Source of the DNA: Bicyclus anynana
Taxonomy: Eukaryota; Arthropoda; Insecta; Lepidoptera; Nymphalidae
Length of the DNA: 64,000 bases
Assembly (NCBI RefSeq): GCF_947172395.1
Contig: NC_069090.1
Span: 15,396,962-15,460,961 of the forward strand
Direction: 5' to 3'
Positions 19,877 to 31,162 of this stretch are shown one piece after another (position 1 is the first letter of the stretch; each line of letters starts with the position of its first letter). Below the pieces are notes generated by a model. The model was not told the origin of the DNA, ran no database searches, and was given only the letters and a program-made list of their open reading frames with translations. The position numbers and the translations under genes were made by a program.

Positions 19877-22365
19877 GTAACAAGGATTATTGTCAACATC
19901 GTCATTATCAACCCATATTCAGCTCACTGCTGAGCTCAAGTCGCCTCAGAATGAGAGGGATTAGGTCAATAGTCCACCACGCTGGCCCAATGCGGATTGG
20001 CAGACTCACACACGCAGAGAATTAAGAAAATTCTCTGGCATGCAGGTTTCCTTCACTTTGTTTTTCCTTCACCATTTGAGACACGTGATATTTAAGTTCT
20101 TAAAATGCACACAACTGAAAAGTTGGAGGTGCATGCCCCGGACCGGATTCAAACCCACACCCTCCGGATTCGGAGGCAGAGGTCATATTCAATGGCTCTT
20201 TAGAATTATTGTAATCTAGATTAATTAAACATCTTACGCATATAACAAACAAAACGACCTCATAGATCATGGTTGATAAAGTCCTGATTTGGACTCTAGG
20301 TCGGGGCCTGGAATATTGGCGTTCTTTTCTCTATTCTGATTCTCAGCAGCTGCTTGGAATTTGGAAGTTGTGGAACACTTACTCCGTGCCTCGGAGAGCA
20401 CGTTAGTCTAAGCCAATACATACGCTGAAAAAGCGTGGTAAGTTTATATCTCCATTCCTATAAAAAGGAACTGCTTGCCTTTAATATACGCTAATAATGA
20501 TGACGGAACCCTAAAAAGGTGAAATACGATTAATTTCCAGATAAAGCCCAATATGATTTTGTTGTGATTGGTGCTGGCACCGCCGGCAGTCTCATCGCGA
20601 ACCGACTGAGTGAGGACTCCGACACGCGCGTCCTGCTCATCGAGGCCGGCGGGGACCCGCAGACACTCAACACAGAGGTGCGTTGGGTTCGGAATATGCC
20701 AGAAACATCGTATACCCTATTGTCCTAATACCCACATGTTTTGAATTTTCAGTTTTATTCCGCATAGATATCATGAGTATGAAAAGCGATATTTTATTAC
20801 AGTTAGCTGGTTTGTTCCCGTACCTGCTGAACACTGAGATGGACTGGAACTACACAGCGGAGAACGACGGCTACACCGCCCAATACCACAGAAACAAATA
20901 CGTCAATTTACCCACCGGGAAGGTTTTGGGGGGATCCAGTACCCTTCTCCACTTCATCTACCTGAGAGGTCACCCTTGTGAATATAAACTATGGGAAGAA
21001 GCCGCAGGTGATGAGGCTTGGAGCTGGTGGAACCTTCTTCCGTACTTCAAGAGACATGAGCGTTTGGAAGACCAAGATATACTCAATTCTGAGTCTTCAT
21101 ACTTCCATGGAACGGAGGGATCAATCGTGCTTACCAAAGAAAATAGAGAGGCGACGTTGAAATATTTGGAAGCTTTCCGGGAAACCGGACATCCTATTAA
21201 AGAAGACCTTACCACCGATGATTCGATAGGATTCGGACAGCCCTTGTATTACATAGCCAAAAATGGTATTCGACAAAATAGCGCAGAGTGCTTCTTAGCA
21301 CCTGCTAAATACCGTTCCAATCTTCACTTAATGAAAAAAACAACAGTGAGAAAAGTTCTTTTTGATGCCAACAAAAGAGCTATTGGCGTCGAATGCAGTA
21401 CACCAGACGGCAAAATCATCAAAGTATACGCTCGGAAGGAGACTATACTATCGGCTGGCACTTTGAACACACCAAAGATCCTGATGTTGTCGGGAGTGGG
21501 CCCAAAAAGTCACCTCAAAAGCGTGGGTGTTCCATTAGTTCATGATTCACCGGTAGGCCAGACATTCCAAGATCGTACAGCTGTTATTTTGGTTCATGGC
21601 TTAGAAAAAACCAACGATACACCCCCACCGCCGAACCCGGCCGACTTTCCATCGCCAACTATTATTGGGATAAGTGCTTTGAACGAATCCAAGAGTTGCC
21701 CTGATTATATGACACTGAACTTTGTAATCAGAAATAACCCTGCAGCTCTGTTGCAGTTTACGTCTGTATTCTTCGGTTTGAATGACAATGTAAGTAATCA
21801 GCTCGCAGCTGCCGGAACGGGAAGGGAAGTCCTCTTAACAGTATTGAATTTAGTGAACTCTGCATCAACTGGAAGAGTTTTGTTAAGGAGTTCAAAGCCT
21901 GAAGACGCACCAAAGTTCTACACAGGATATTATTCGAAAGAAATAGATTTGAACAACACTGTCGCATACATACGTGACTTTATCAAGGTAGCGGAATCGA
22001 GCACTTTCAAAAGCGTAAACGGTGAATTGATACATTTCGATTTGCCAAGATGCAAAGGTTTGAAAAGAAACACGATGGAATATTGGAAGTGCTATATCCT
22101 GAACATGATGGATAGCACTTATCATTTCACTGGTACATGCCCCATGGGGTCAGTCCTTGACTCCAGACTTCGTGTCAAGGGGGTCAAGGGACTCAGAATC
22201 GGAGACGCCAGTGCTATTCCTAACCAAATCTCTGCCAATATTATCACAGCCAGCATGGTCATTGGCGAGAAATTGGCAGATATGATAAAGCAAGACAACC
22301 ATTTAGAAACAAGTTCTCCTTGGAAATATTTCACTGAGTTTTTGTTTCGCTTAGTATGCAATTAA
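19765..22365 (+). CDS. GMC-C: GMC oxidoreductase paralogue, three exons
   Basis: Predicted 603-residue GMC flavoprotein. Exons are 19765-19876, 20541-20677 and 20803-22365 with GT-AG introns. The FAD fold (VVIGAGTAGS), signature 1 (GKVLGGSSTLLHF) and signature 2 (GTLNTPKILMLSGVG) are intact. His524 in TYHFTGTCPMG is kept, but the position of the second catalytic residue (Asn561 in A/B, SANINA) is Ile564 (SANIIT). It may therefore have altered chemistry. The C-terminus is about 20 residues longer than in GMC-B. Direct paralogue of GMC-D. Intron 1 contains a SINE missing from D. A TTTTTACAG acceptor lies 7 bp before the ATG, so a noncoding leader exon is likely. Its 3' flank is split by the 12-kb nested insertion starting at about 22385, 20 bp after the stop, so its ancestral polyadenylation signal is displaced. 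Confidence 0.9.
19894..20204 (-). mobile_element. SINE family 2 with ATTATTGT target duplication
   Basis: Flanked by ATTATTGT at 19886-19893 and 20205-20212. The empty site with a single ATTATTGT is at 47545-47552 in GMC-D intron 1. The minus strand carries the tRNA-like head and box B-like GGTTTGAATCCGG. Confidence 0.9.
20255..20460 (+). repeat. old SINE family 3 in GMC-C intron 1
   Basis: Shares AAGTCCTGATTTGG, CTTACTCCGTGCCTCGGAGA and GCACGTTAG with 47610-47935 in GMC-D intron 1, so it was present before C and D split. Confidence 0.55.
20541..20677 (+). CDS. GMC-C exon 2
   Basis: 137 nt after ATTTCCAG, ending GAG|GTGCGT. Codes YDFVVIGAGTAGS through LIEAGGDPQTLNTE; one codon longer than in A/B. 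Confidence 0.9.
20803..22365 (+). CDS. GMC-C exon 3
   Basis: 1563 nt after a TTTATTACAG acceptor, aligned with the A/B exon 3 start. The preceding intron is open in the same frame from an ATG at 20773, so an exon-3-only transcript with an internal start is conceivable. Confidence 0.9.
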   Translation, partial: LAGLFPYLLNTEMDWNYTAENDGYTAQYHRNKYVNLPTGKVLGGSSTLLHFIYLRGHPCEYKLWEEAAGDEAWSWWNLLPYFKRHERLEDQDILNSESSYFHGTEGSIVLTKENREATLKYLEAFRETGHPIKEDLTTDDSIGFGQPLYYIAKNGIRQNSAECFLAPAKYRSNLHLMKKTTVRKVLFDANKRAIGVECSTPDGKIIKVYARKETILSAGTLNTPKILMLSGVGPKSHLKSVGVPLVHDSPVGQTFQDRTAVILVHGLEKTNDTPPPPNPADFPSPTIIGISALNESKSCPDYMTLNFVIRNNPAALLQFTSVFFGLNDNVSNQLAAAGTGREVLLTVLNLVNSASTGRVLLRSSKPEDAPKFYTGYYSKEIDLNNTVAYIRDFIKVAESSTFKSVNGELIHFDLPRCKGLKRNTMEYWKCYILNMMDSTYHFTGTCPMGSVLDSRLRVKGVKGLRIGDASAIPNQISANIITASMVIGEKLADMIKQDNHLETSSPWKYFTEFLFRLVCN

Positions 22366-22679
22366 ATCTTCTTTTGCGACACTTTGTATTTTATTAACCG
22401 ACTTCCAAAAAGGAGGAGGTTCTACGTTCGGCTGTATGTATGTTTTTTTTTTTTTTTTTTTTTTTATGTATGTCCAGCGATAATTCCGTCAATTATGGAC
22501 CGATTTTGAAAATTGTTTTTTTGTTTTGTAGGGTTTACTTCCAGGGTGGTCCCATTTTTTTCATGTCAGGATCTGATGATGGCATCCTGGAGAAATTGAG
22601 GGGAACTTTCGAAAGTTGTAGAGACGGCTAGTACGTTTGTTAGTGTTTCCATAAGGTATTTTAAACCACTACAACTTTA

Positions 22680-23208
22680 TGAAGGTTTGGAGTTGGTCTG
22701 ATGATGGAGCCGAAACACAGACGATAGAACTCGTCAAGGATTTACAGCAGTCACCTTTTGTTTGGGCTTGATTAATTTGTATTGATGAGTACTTTCCACC
22801 TATATGGGTTGTGACTGTATTAAGGGTCTGGTGATGAAGACGAGGGACAGTGAAGAGAACTCCTCGACGGTTCACAGTAGCTACCTTGTGTTTGGACTTG
22901 ATAAATTTGTATTGATGAGAACTTACCACCTACATGGATTGTGACTGTATTAAGGGTCTGATGATGAAGACGAGGGACAGTGAAGAGAACTCCTCGACGG
23001 TTCACAGTAGCTACCTTGTGTTTGGACTTGATAAATTTGTATTGATGAGAACTTTCCACCTAGATGGATTGCGACTGTATTAAGAGTTTGGTGATGAAGA
23101 CGAAGCACAGTGAAGAGAACTCCTCGACGGTTCACAGTAGCTACCTTGTGTTTGGACTTGATAATTTTGTATTGATAAGAACTTTTCACTTAGATAGGTT
23201 GTGACTGT
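22680..23208. repeat. 130-bp minisatellite, four units
   Basis: Units begin TGTGACTGTATTAAGGGTC near 22809 and 22939 and CGACTGTATTAAGAG near 23069, period 130 bp, with a degenerate first unit from about 22680. They lie in the left part of the outer element. Overlapping minus-strand open frames are a consequence of the periodicity. Confidence 0.85.
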
Positions 23209-23648
23209 ACACACGCAGTGGGTATGCTAACACTAAAAATAAAAAAATAAAAATTTTAATAAAAAAAATTCAACCGACTTCCAACTCAAAAAATAACTTT
23301 AACTAAAAAGCAAAAAATAACATCCTACCTATGTGCTACCTTCTGCAGGCTGATTATGTATCTCGACGTATCACTTCTAACTGTGTAACGCAAAGCTAAA
23401 TTGAACACTAGTGTGTTTTTGCAATTCCGATTATGTAAGACAAAAGACAGCCACAATGCCTAGTGATATCGTTCTAGGCGCAAAATTTTATCGACATTAT
23501 GCGACTAAATAAAATACACCCTTTCCCGGTACTACTTACTACGGGTGCGGCATACTTTTGCACATATACGCATTATACTTGATTTTGCTGTTTGTCTGTG
23601 GTGAAGTGAAGTGCCATAGTTTCTTTGTTGGTAAACAAAGCCGTATTA

Positions 23649-23832
23649 TGTGTTTTCTAAAACACACAGCGTTAGATGAAGAAAGCTGATGTAAATTTGC
23701 CTTAATTTAGGTTGTCTATGGTTAAAAACTTACCGAATTGTCTGCAATTGTATACCTTTCTCTTTCTTTCACCAGCAGGCATCCTCTTCTAACATATAAG
23801 GATGCTTGAAACCTTTGGTGTCAATGTCATAG
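23649..23832 (+). repeat. DIRS left inverted terminal repeat
   Basis: From TGTGTTTTCTAAAACACACA to TGTCAATGTCATAG; pairs with 28148-28312. Confidence 0.85.
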
Positions 23833-25499
23833 CGTTTGTAAAATTTTGCCGGTAAAACGTCGCAAAAATTTTCCAAGTTAAAAAAAGTGTTGAAATATTA
23901 AATATAGATTTAAAATTGTTAACACACAGTGTAATATCCTTAAATGGATGCTTAAGAGGAGGTGCAGCACCTTTAGGAGTATTATAGTGTTCTGTGAGGT
24001 GCAGTGTGCATGTGCATTGTGCACTCTGGTGAATCAGGTTCGAAGGTGAACGCTTCGTACGAGAGTCGACATTGAGGCTGAGGAGAGCAGATTCTTCATC
24101 CTCCAGGAATATCACCTCCACTTACAATGTAAGTACAAAATCAAATCGTATCAGACTTACTCGGATCCGAGAGTTGACGACGAGAGTTGGTGCTGAAAGT
24201 ATATTTACTTGAATCTATAAACTACATTGCCGACACTACTGTCGAATGGTATTCTATTCCTGAAGTGATGAGACCTTCTACATCTGATTTCTTAAATAAT
24301 CCAACCTCTAAAAAAAAAAAAAAATATATATTTTTCATTGCTTGCGCACGGTACAGAGTGTTATGAGAAATACACTATCCCATCAGTGGATTAGGGGCGT
24401 TTACAATAACCTGCGGAAGGATTATTAACGTACCACGTACCGTACGCATACCGAACTAGCGCGCTGTACAGCAGCCTGTCGCGTGTTTGCTTTTCAAACC
24501 TTAAAATTTTGACAGTCAGGCTCAGAATGGGGTATTCGATTTTTTTTTTAAATCTGGTATTGCTAGTCCTGGGTTTGTAGACCGTAAGCTGAACGAACAG
24601 CTGTGCCAATGTAAAATAAAGATTATTTAAGTAGCTTCAATTGAGAATTTAACAGCTGGACTATCTAACACTAAAATATAGCTATTGAAGTCAGGGTTGC
24701 AGGATTTGCTTGACTGAACATCAACTAATTCAACTGCTAATTGAATATTTGTAAAAGTATTTCTAAAAGAAGGTAGGTACAAATTCACATGTATTTATGT
24801 AATTTTATAAACTGAAATAAATGATATTTATTTTATATGTTGGGTTGTTCAATTCTGAGACTACAATGTAAATTGTGTGTAATCATATAGTATGGTTACT
24901 TACCATATTATATGATTATGGTGAGTGGGCATTTAGAGTTCTACCAAGTCAGAAATTTGACAGGGAGGCTTTGCATCCATAGGTGGATCACAGAGGTGGC
25001 TTAGCACTCTACCTTATATTACAGAGAAGAATCTTTTTAATGATTGCTTAGGAGACCATGCTCACCAGTGAAAACAGCAGGGCGCTAACAGTTTAGTTAT
25101 GAGCTTAATAACTGGTGCAACAGAGATGACAAATGTGATGTACAATTTAAAATGACAGAAAATATTAGAGAAATTGAAAAAATACACATAAGAATAAAGA
25201 AGTTACTCAATCCAGGATGCCTACGTTGCATAGTCTTGGTAAAAAACAGAAAGAGGATTACTCCCAATTCTTGACCTCACAGGTCTGAGTTCATATGTCT
25301 CAGTGAAACATTTCCTATTAATTTCACAGACAGATGATGGGAATTTTTTATAGACAGATGATTGTTTAATGAAAGACAAGATTCATGAGGCTTATTATAA
25401 TTAGCTTATTTTAGCATTTACCAATGATAGGGCAAAATAATGATAGTTTTAGAACAATGAAGTTCTACAATTGACAGTTCTAACCATTTTTCCTGACAT

Positions 25500-26000
25500 C
25501 AATCTCAAAGAAGGTTCTCTATAGTTATTAATTGGATTGCAGAGATCCTATATGCAGAGGGTTTCCAGATAATTGTATATTTAGATGATTTTTTCCTAGT
25601 CAATCAGGATCATACAATATTAGTTTTCTCAGGTTGCGGAAACGCTGAGAATAGTGAGAATCTTAGATTGGCAGATAAATTATTACAAGTCTGCTCAAGA
25701 AGTAGAATATCTTGATCTAGTATTTCCATACCATACCTATTTTAACAAAACTCAAAGAAGACAATAAAAAATAAACACATCATAACCGAGAGGGTCAGAG
25801 ATAGAGACAGTTGTCTTCGAGAAGCTCTAACTTTATTAGATTTGTTAAACTTTGCAAATTACACAGCTTAGAGGGTCCTCTGCGGTGTTGCAGGACCCAG
25901 CTGTTTCTAAGAGTGGTCAAGCAAGATGGGCCAAGAGCAAGAAAAGGTCTACCACTACTTGTCCAACAGGATCTAAATTTATGGTTAGAAACTGTTGTAA
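25500..26000 (+). pseudogene. DIRS reverse transcriptase remnant
   Basis: YLDDFFLVNQD at 25578-25610 is the RT catalytic box; then the frame reads AQEVEYLDLVFPY and REALTLLDLLNFANYTA, the DIRS thumb/connection. Stops and frame changes occur throughout. Confidence 0.75.
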
Positions 26001-26039
26001 ACAGTTCAACATCAATAGTCACACACAGTGTGACTCATT

Positions 26040-26470
26040 TTTACTTCTATAATGACAGATGCAGCAAGCTCTCGAGCCCACATGAATGGAACTTACCTAT
26101 CAGAAAAGTGGGGTCCACGGCAGTCAAACAGAAGGGAGATGTATGTTGTGTTCACAGCCTTAAACAGTCAGGGGTTGACTCTACAAGGGGCACACATATT
26201 AATTCAACAATCCGACAATCAGACCCTTGGGGCATTCCTCGGGAAAGAGGGTGGCACACATTCTCCAGCATTGCTAGGACTCACAACCACAGTCCTAAAA
26301 CTTGCAAAGCAGTTGCAGCCAACACTCACGGCAACCAATCTCTCGGAGAGTAACAGAATTGCAGATAGCCTATCGCAATGTATCGCAAAGTACCGGAGTG
26401 GCATCTTCTGCCCCAAGCCTCGGAGGTAATATTTCAAGTATGGGGTGTCCCAGACATAAACTTGTTCACG
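26040..26470 (+). pseudogene. DIRS RNase H remnant
   Basis: Reads MTDAASSRAHMNGTY, then NRREMYVVFTALNS, QQSDNQT, GGTHSPAL and ESNRIADSLSQ, matching the D-E-D-D order of DIRS RNase H (first Asp TDAA, Glu in REMYV, Asp in SDNQT, Asp in IADSLS). The frame is open to 26429. Confidence 0.75.
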
Positions 26471-26514
26471 TCAAGAGCAGTCAACAGCTGTCGTATCTAG
26501 GATAAGTCACCTTT

Positions 26515-26633
26515 AGTGGTGTGCACTTCATAGATGCAATAATGCTATGCCTACCCAGAGGTCTGTGATAATGAGGATGGTACTTTTTGTAAGTACATTG
26601 CCTACCCTAGTTAAGGACTTTGTGCACGCCACT
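26515..26633. mobile_element. MITE inside the DIRS element
   Basis: Ends AGTGGTGTGCACTTCATA and TGTGCACGCCACT are inverted. Same family as 49204-49354 and 63823-63891. Its presence shows the DIRS copy is not recent. Confidence 0.7.
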
Positions 26634-26999
26634 AGTTACCTTAGATTGCAAAGATTGTTCTGCAATTTTCTTTGACATTTACAGCTGACTATGGGACTAT
26701 CAGCTGGGCTGGGCATTCCCCCACCCAGCTTAATACCAAGAGTTATAGCTCCCTTGATTAATTCAAAGGGAACATACATTCTAAAAGCACCAGAGTGGAC
26801 TAAGTGTTTCTGGTTGCCAGAGCTGCGAACGAGGACTCTATCAGAGCCTCTTCCAGTAAAGAACCTGCGGAAGGTTTTAAATGATTGGACCACAGGCAAT
26901 TGCCCAGCAAAAGTGGACAATTTCAGTGTTCTGGCCTTGAAAGTTGCGGGGTGGGCCCCAACCAAGGTGCTCACTGGTTCCTGTAAGAACAAAACTTGT

Positions 27000-27830
27000 T
27001 AAAAAGTTATTGGCAGACATCTACTAACAAAATATAATGCTGCAATTAAGAGATGGTTAACTTGGTGTGAGACCAATAAGATTAACCCAATAGCACCTGA
27101 AGGCCAGCAAGTGGCTAGATTTCTAGCAAAATTTTATTTTAGAAGAGCTTTTAGCTTATAGAACCATTCTTATATCATCAGCTATTTCAACTTACTGTAC
27201 AGTTTCAGAGGCAGGTATCTCTAAACATTTTTAATATCATTATTATTTTCTTTTTTATTTTTTCTTATTCATCAAGTTCTAAAAAAAATTTCACTTACTC
27301 GGCTAGTGATAAAACACTATTTGAGTGTTTAAAGGTTTCAAATAACTCTGATTCTCCATCTGAAATAGCTTGGTGGACAATTTCAATACTCTTGCTAGCC
27401 TCAAATCATAGAATCCATGATCACTTCAATGGACAACAGTCTGGAGAAACTCAGTCTTTCTGAGGAAGGGATTATTCTCCGGCCAAGGTTTGGTTCAAGG
27501 ACTAATTTAGATAGACTAGATGTTGCGGAGACATCCAGACCGACGGGTCTGCCCTGTCCATCACATTACTGATCTGAATTCTGGACATAGATGGGACACT
27601 GATACAACTGTCACAAGTCTATTTATCTCTCTAACAGAGAAATTGATACCTGTTTCCATAACAATGATGGTTCAGAAGCATTTTTTAAATAAGCTAATAT
27701 TGATGCTCCACCAGGTAGTATTTGCTTGGCAATAGCCTCTAGAATAGGGGAAATTGGAGGAGTATTACAACTTTCTAGAAATTTTACTGTAAGCCTGTAA
27801 GCAAACTTAACGATTCTAAAGTTAATTTAT
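27000..27830 (+). pseudogene. DIRS tyrosine recombinase remnant
   Basis: Fragments NAAIKRWLTWCETNK, PEGQQVARFLAKFYF, then DAPPGSICLAIASRIGEIGG resemble the SAM-like and catalytic parts of DIRS recombinases. Many stops; catalytic Arg/His/Tyr cannot all be placed. Confidence 0.6.
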
Positions 27831-28022
27831 TACTCATGTTTTTTTTTTCTTATAATAGTTAGAATGATTTATACATACATATAGTTAATTATGTTTTGAT
27901 ATTTTGTTTTTTGTTTGAATTTAGTTTTGGGTTATACTATGTAATAATAAGAAACTAATTATTTAATTTTTTATTTTTCATCATAGCATTTGATATTTAT
28001 CACCAGCAGATAACAAACAGGT

Positions 28023-28118
28023 CTTCATCTAACGCTGTGTGTTTTAGAAAACACATAATAGGACTGTTTTGCATTCCAACAAAACAGGTATTATGTGTTG
28101 AATAAAACACACAGCGTT
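28023..28118 (-). other. DIRS internal complementary region
   Basis: The first half is the reverse complement of the left end (23644-23679) and the second half is the reverse complement of the right end (28308-28365), fused through TAATA. In DIRS elements this region templates joining of the ends into a circle. Confidence 0.85.
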
Positions 28119-28147
28119 GCAGCAATCCTCTTGCTGGAGATTTAAAG

Positions 28148-28365
28148 ACTATGACATTGACACCAAAGGTTTCAAGCATCCTTATATGTTAGAAGAGGAT
28201 GCCTGCTGGTGAAAGAAAGAGAAAGGTATACAATTGCAGACAATTCGGTAAGTTTTTAACCATAGACAACCTAAATTAAGGCAAATTTACATCAGCTTTC
28301 TTCATCTAACGCTGTGTGTTTTATTCAACACATAATACCTGTTTTGTTGGAATGCAAAACAGTCC
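28148..28365 (-). repeat. DIRS right inverted terminal repeat
   Basis: From CTATGACATTGACACC to the end AATGCAAAACAGTCC. It extends about 35 bp beyond the part that pairs with the left repeat, as expected when the internal region supplies the missing end. Confidence 0.85.
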
Positions 28366-28655
28366 TATTAAAATATTAATAAAAAAATTGGTTTCGTTGG
28401 ATCAAAGTACTTGCTACTGCTAGTTTTTTGTTTTCAATAGAAGTAATTAATTAATCATTTTATCGTATACATTTTTATTAGTGTTAATAGTTAATTTATC
28501 AAAGTAAACGGCCACTTTTACATAAAACATTATCTACACGAAAGTTCTTCAAAGTTTTATCGTCTGCCTATGATTAATTTAATGGTCGTTGTGATAATAT
28601 GTAAAGTATATTGTATAGTGTTTTGTTTATTAAAGTTCATCGCTTGCAACTAAAG

Positions 28656-28780
28656 ATGTCCGGGAAACTCAATGATCGCCTTGGCTTGGATCAAACTTGG
28701 CGATGGGTTGTTTTGGAGGGCCTTTGGAAAGTCAGGCTACTAAATAAACCTTCCGTGTTCGCGTCTGCCAGTGGCGTTGT
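28656..28780 (+). CDS. unknown gene in Harb-1, candidate exon 1
   Basis: ATG in AAAGATGTCC opens 41 codons (MSGKLNDRLGLDQTWRWVV then LEGLWKVRLLNK) and meets a strong donor GT|GTAAGT. Identical exon at 35284-35408 in Harb-2. I do not recognise the product. It is conserved between copies together with its donor, so it may be a real element-borne or captured gene; the next exon is not certain. Confidence 0.45.
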
Positions 28781-28837
28781 GTAAGTTATCACATATCTAT
28801 ATTCTATATTATTATTTTAAAGAGGATGAGAGGAAAT

Positions 28838-29010
28838 TTTTGATATTGTAGGGGGTAATCTCTGGATCTACTAAACCGATTTCGAAAATTCTTTCACCAA
28901 TAGAAACTCACATAACTTGCGAGTGTAATAGGCTATATTTTATCCCTGTAGTCCCAAGAGAGTGAGAACTATGCAGGTGGAACTGTCGAGCATCAGATAG
29001 TAATTATATT
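28838..29010 (+). repeat. Helitron-like fragment in Harb-1
   Basis: GGGGGTAATCTCTGGATCTA, CGATTTCGAAAATTCTTTCA and ATAGGCTATATTTTATCCC follow the order of the family. Also at 35460-35640. Confidence 0.55.
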
Positions 29011-29486
29011 CAATTGAAATTCATGATTTTCTATTATAAGTTTAACATAATACTTGGTTTTGTGACTAGCATATTGCATTAACAAGCCTTTTTAAACCAC
29101 AACTATACCTGCACCATGTAACCTTTAAGTTCTAAGCATTAAGTACAAGACAAATAATCAAAATCAAACTTTGTCTCATTATGCAGATGTATTAGAATTG
29201 TTTGTATTTGTAGGTGTTTGTTTTAGTTACATTAAGGCTAAATATAAAATCCTACCTTGATTAGTAATTTTTTTATGATGATTGAGGCTAGCCACTTAAA
29301 ATAATTAATTCAAATTTCAATTACAATATATAGTTAAGTTAAATCCTACAAGTATATGTATCTCCTACAAAACTGGATAAAATATAAGGCAAATCAAAAA
29401 ACAAAAGAGCTCAGTTTAATCCCATAAAAGCCCAGTTGCTGCAGAGTATAGACTAGAGGGTTTGCCAGGGATATAGGTCCATAAGC

Positions 29487-29740
29487 ACAGCAATAGCCCA
29501 GTGGATGTAACCTCTGCCTCAGACTCCAGAGGGTGTGGGTTTGTATCCAGTCCGGGGCATGCAGCTCCAACTTTTCAGTTGTGTACATTTTAAGATATTA
29601 AATATCACATGTATCAAATGGTGAAGGAAAACATCGTGAGGAAACCTGCATACCAGATAATTCTCTTAATTCTCTGCTTATGTGAAGTCTGCTAATCCGC
29701 TTTGGGTCAGAGTGGTGGACTATTGGTCTAATCATGAATG
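29487..29740 (+). repeat. SINE family 2 in Harb-1
   Basis: tRNA-like head TAGCCCAGTGGATGTAACC, GTCCGGGGCATGCA, tail TCAGAGTGGTGGACTATTGG. Copy in Harb-2 at 36415-36665. Confidence 0.75.
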
Positions 29741-30268
29741 AATGAATAGTATTACCTAATCCAGTGTATGTAATTCTTAATGATAATAATTGCTAATTCA
29801 AATAATAATTTGTACTTTATATTTTCTTTTATTATGTACATGTTCAGCTTAATAAATATTGCACATTTTGATTTGTTAAATATCATCATTTTGATTTGTT
29901 AAATATCACATATAATGAATATTGTTATCATTTACAATAATGTATTGTTTATGATAACAATATTCATTAACCTGAAACTAAAGGATCACAAACATTCTTC
30001 GTCTGAAAAGAAGCTCAACATAAATACAACAAAGTATTATTTTTGTTATCACCATCTCACAGAAATATATTGTAGAACCAAGTAATATACCTGAGGTATA
30101 AATATATCAATTAACCCCCCCCTAGATTTGTCATTTATATAAACTCTTAATCAAGATATAATACATAGGCCATTTCTTATCTCAATATTCCCACAGGAAT
30201 GAGATCTACTTAAAGAAACCGGGGGCATATGTAGTTCATGTAATAAAAAAATATTTTCTACATTTCAG

Positions 30269-30400
30269 ATCAACATGAAGATGTGGGCTCTAAACTTTGA
30301 GTGCCAGGGACTGACTATGGAAGTCTCCATGTCGCTGGTCACCATTGAGGTGCAAAACACCTTGAAAAAATTGGTGATTCTGAATCCTTCATCTCTATGA
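30269..30400 (+). CDS. unknown gene in Harb-1, candidate last exon
   Basis: After a CTACATTTCAG acceptor a 43-codon frame (INMKMWALNFECQGLTMEV, then MSLVTIEVQN) runs to TGA. Exon 1 ends in phase 2 but this frame needs phase 0, so a direct join would stop early; an intermediate exon or another donor would be needed. Same in Harb-2 at 37173-37304. No family recognised. Confidence 0.4.
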   Translation: MNMKMWALNFECQGLTMEVSMSLVTIEVQNTLKKLVILNPSSL

Positions 30401-30687
30401 ACGATTCATGAAGAAAGAATTAAACAAACATTTAATGAACAGATTTTTTATAAGATTATTATCAATAATGACATTGCATATGAGAGAAAATTGTCAAATA
30501 TAATTTCATTTTAATTTAATATAGTTAATTATGACATCACTGTATATAAAGAATATGATTATTATCATTTGGTTAATTTCAGTATTACATAGTATTAGAT
30601 AAAAATTTTATTGTAAAATTGCACATCAAAATATGTTTTATTATCTATTATTAGGAGGAAATATTATTTAACTATTATTATTATCCC

Positions 30688-31162
30688 TAATAGCCCAGTG
30701 AATGTGACCTCTGCCTCCAATTCCGGAGGGTGTGAGTTCGAACCCGTTCCGGGGCACGCACCTCCAACTTTTCAGTTGTGTGCATTTTAAGAAACTAAAT
30801 ATCACGTGTCTCAAACAGTGAAGGAAAACATCGTGAGGAAACCTGCATACCAGAGAATTCTCTTAATTCTCTGCATATGTGATGTCTGCCAATGTAATCC
30901 AAATATGCTGGCCCATATTCGGCTCCTGTCAGAATGAGAGGGGTTAGGCATTGGCCTTCCCTTACCTTATCAGCCGATAGACGTCCACTGCTGGACATAG
31001 GCCTCTTACATGGACCTCCAAGCACAACGACCTTGAGCCGCGAACATCCAACCAACCGACCAACCACGCTTTCCAGTGCGGGGTCTCCCGAGTGCGGGTA
31101 GGCACTAACCCCTCTTACTGGGGGAGACTCGAGCTCAGCAGTGAGCCGAATATGTGTTTATA

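Larger units (their letters stand above)
23644..28370 (+). mobile_element. DIRS-type tyrosine-recombinase retrotransposon, decayed
   Basis: Harb-2 keeps the empty site CCGTATTAAAATATT (TATTA at 35029-35033). In Harb-1 TATTA occurs at both ends (23644-23648 and 28366-28370) around 4717 bp. The ends are inverted repeats of about 185 bp (23649-23832 and 28148-28365). Near the right end is an internal complementary region (28023-28118) that joins the complements of the two outer ends, the hallmark of DIRS. Inside are RT, RNase H and recombinase remnants in that order with many stops. Confidence 0.9.

Noticed and set aside
22669..23189. Three similar minus-strand open frames with IKSKHKVATVNRRG
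   Set aside because: They are one frame repeated by the 130-bp minisatellite and overlap each other.
22809..23208. CRISPR-like direct repeats
   Set aside because: Units are contiguous 130-bp tandem repeats without unique spacers, in a eukaryotic genome.
25811..26353. 180-codon open frame overlapping the DIRS element
   Set aside because: Its first part is the DIRS thumb region, but from about 26050 it leaves the RNase H frame and becomes a shadow; it is not an intact gene.
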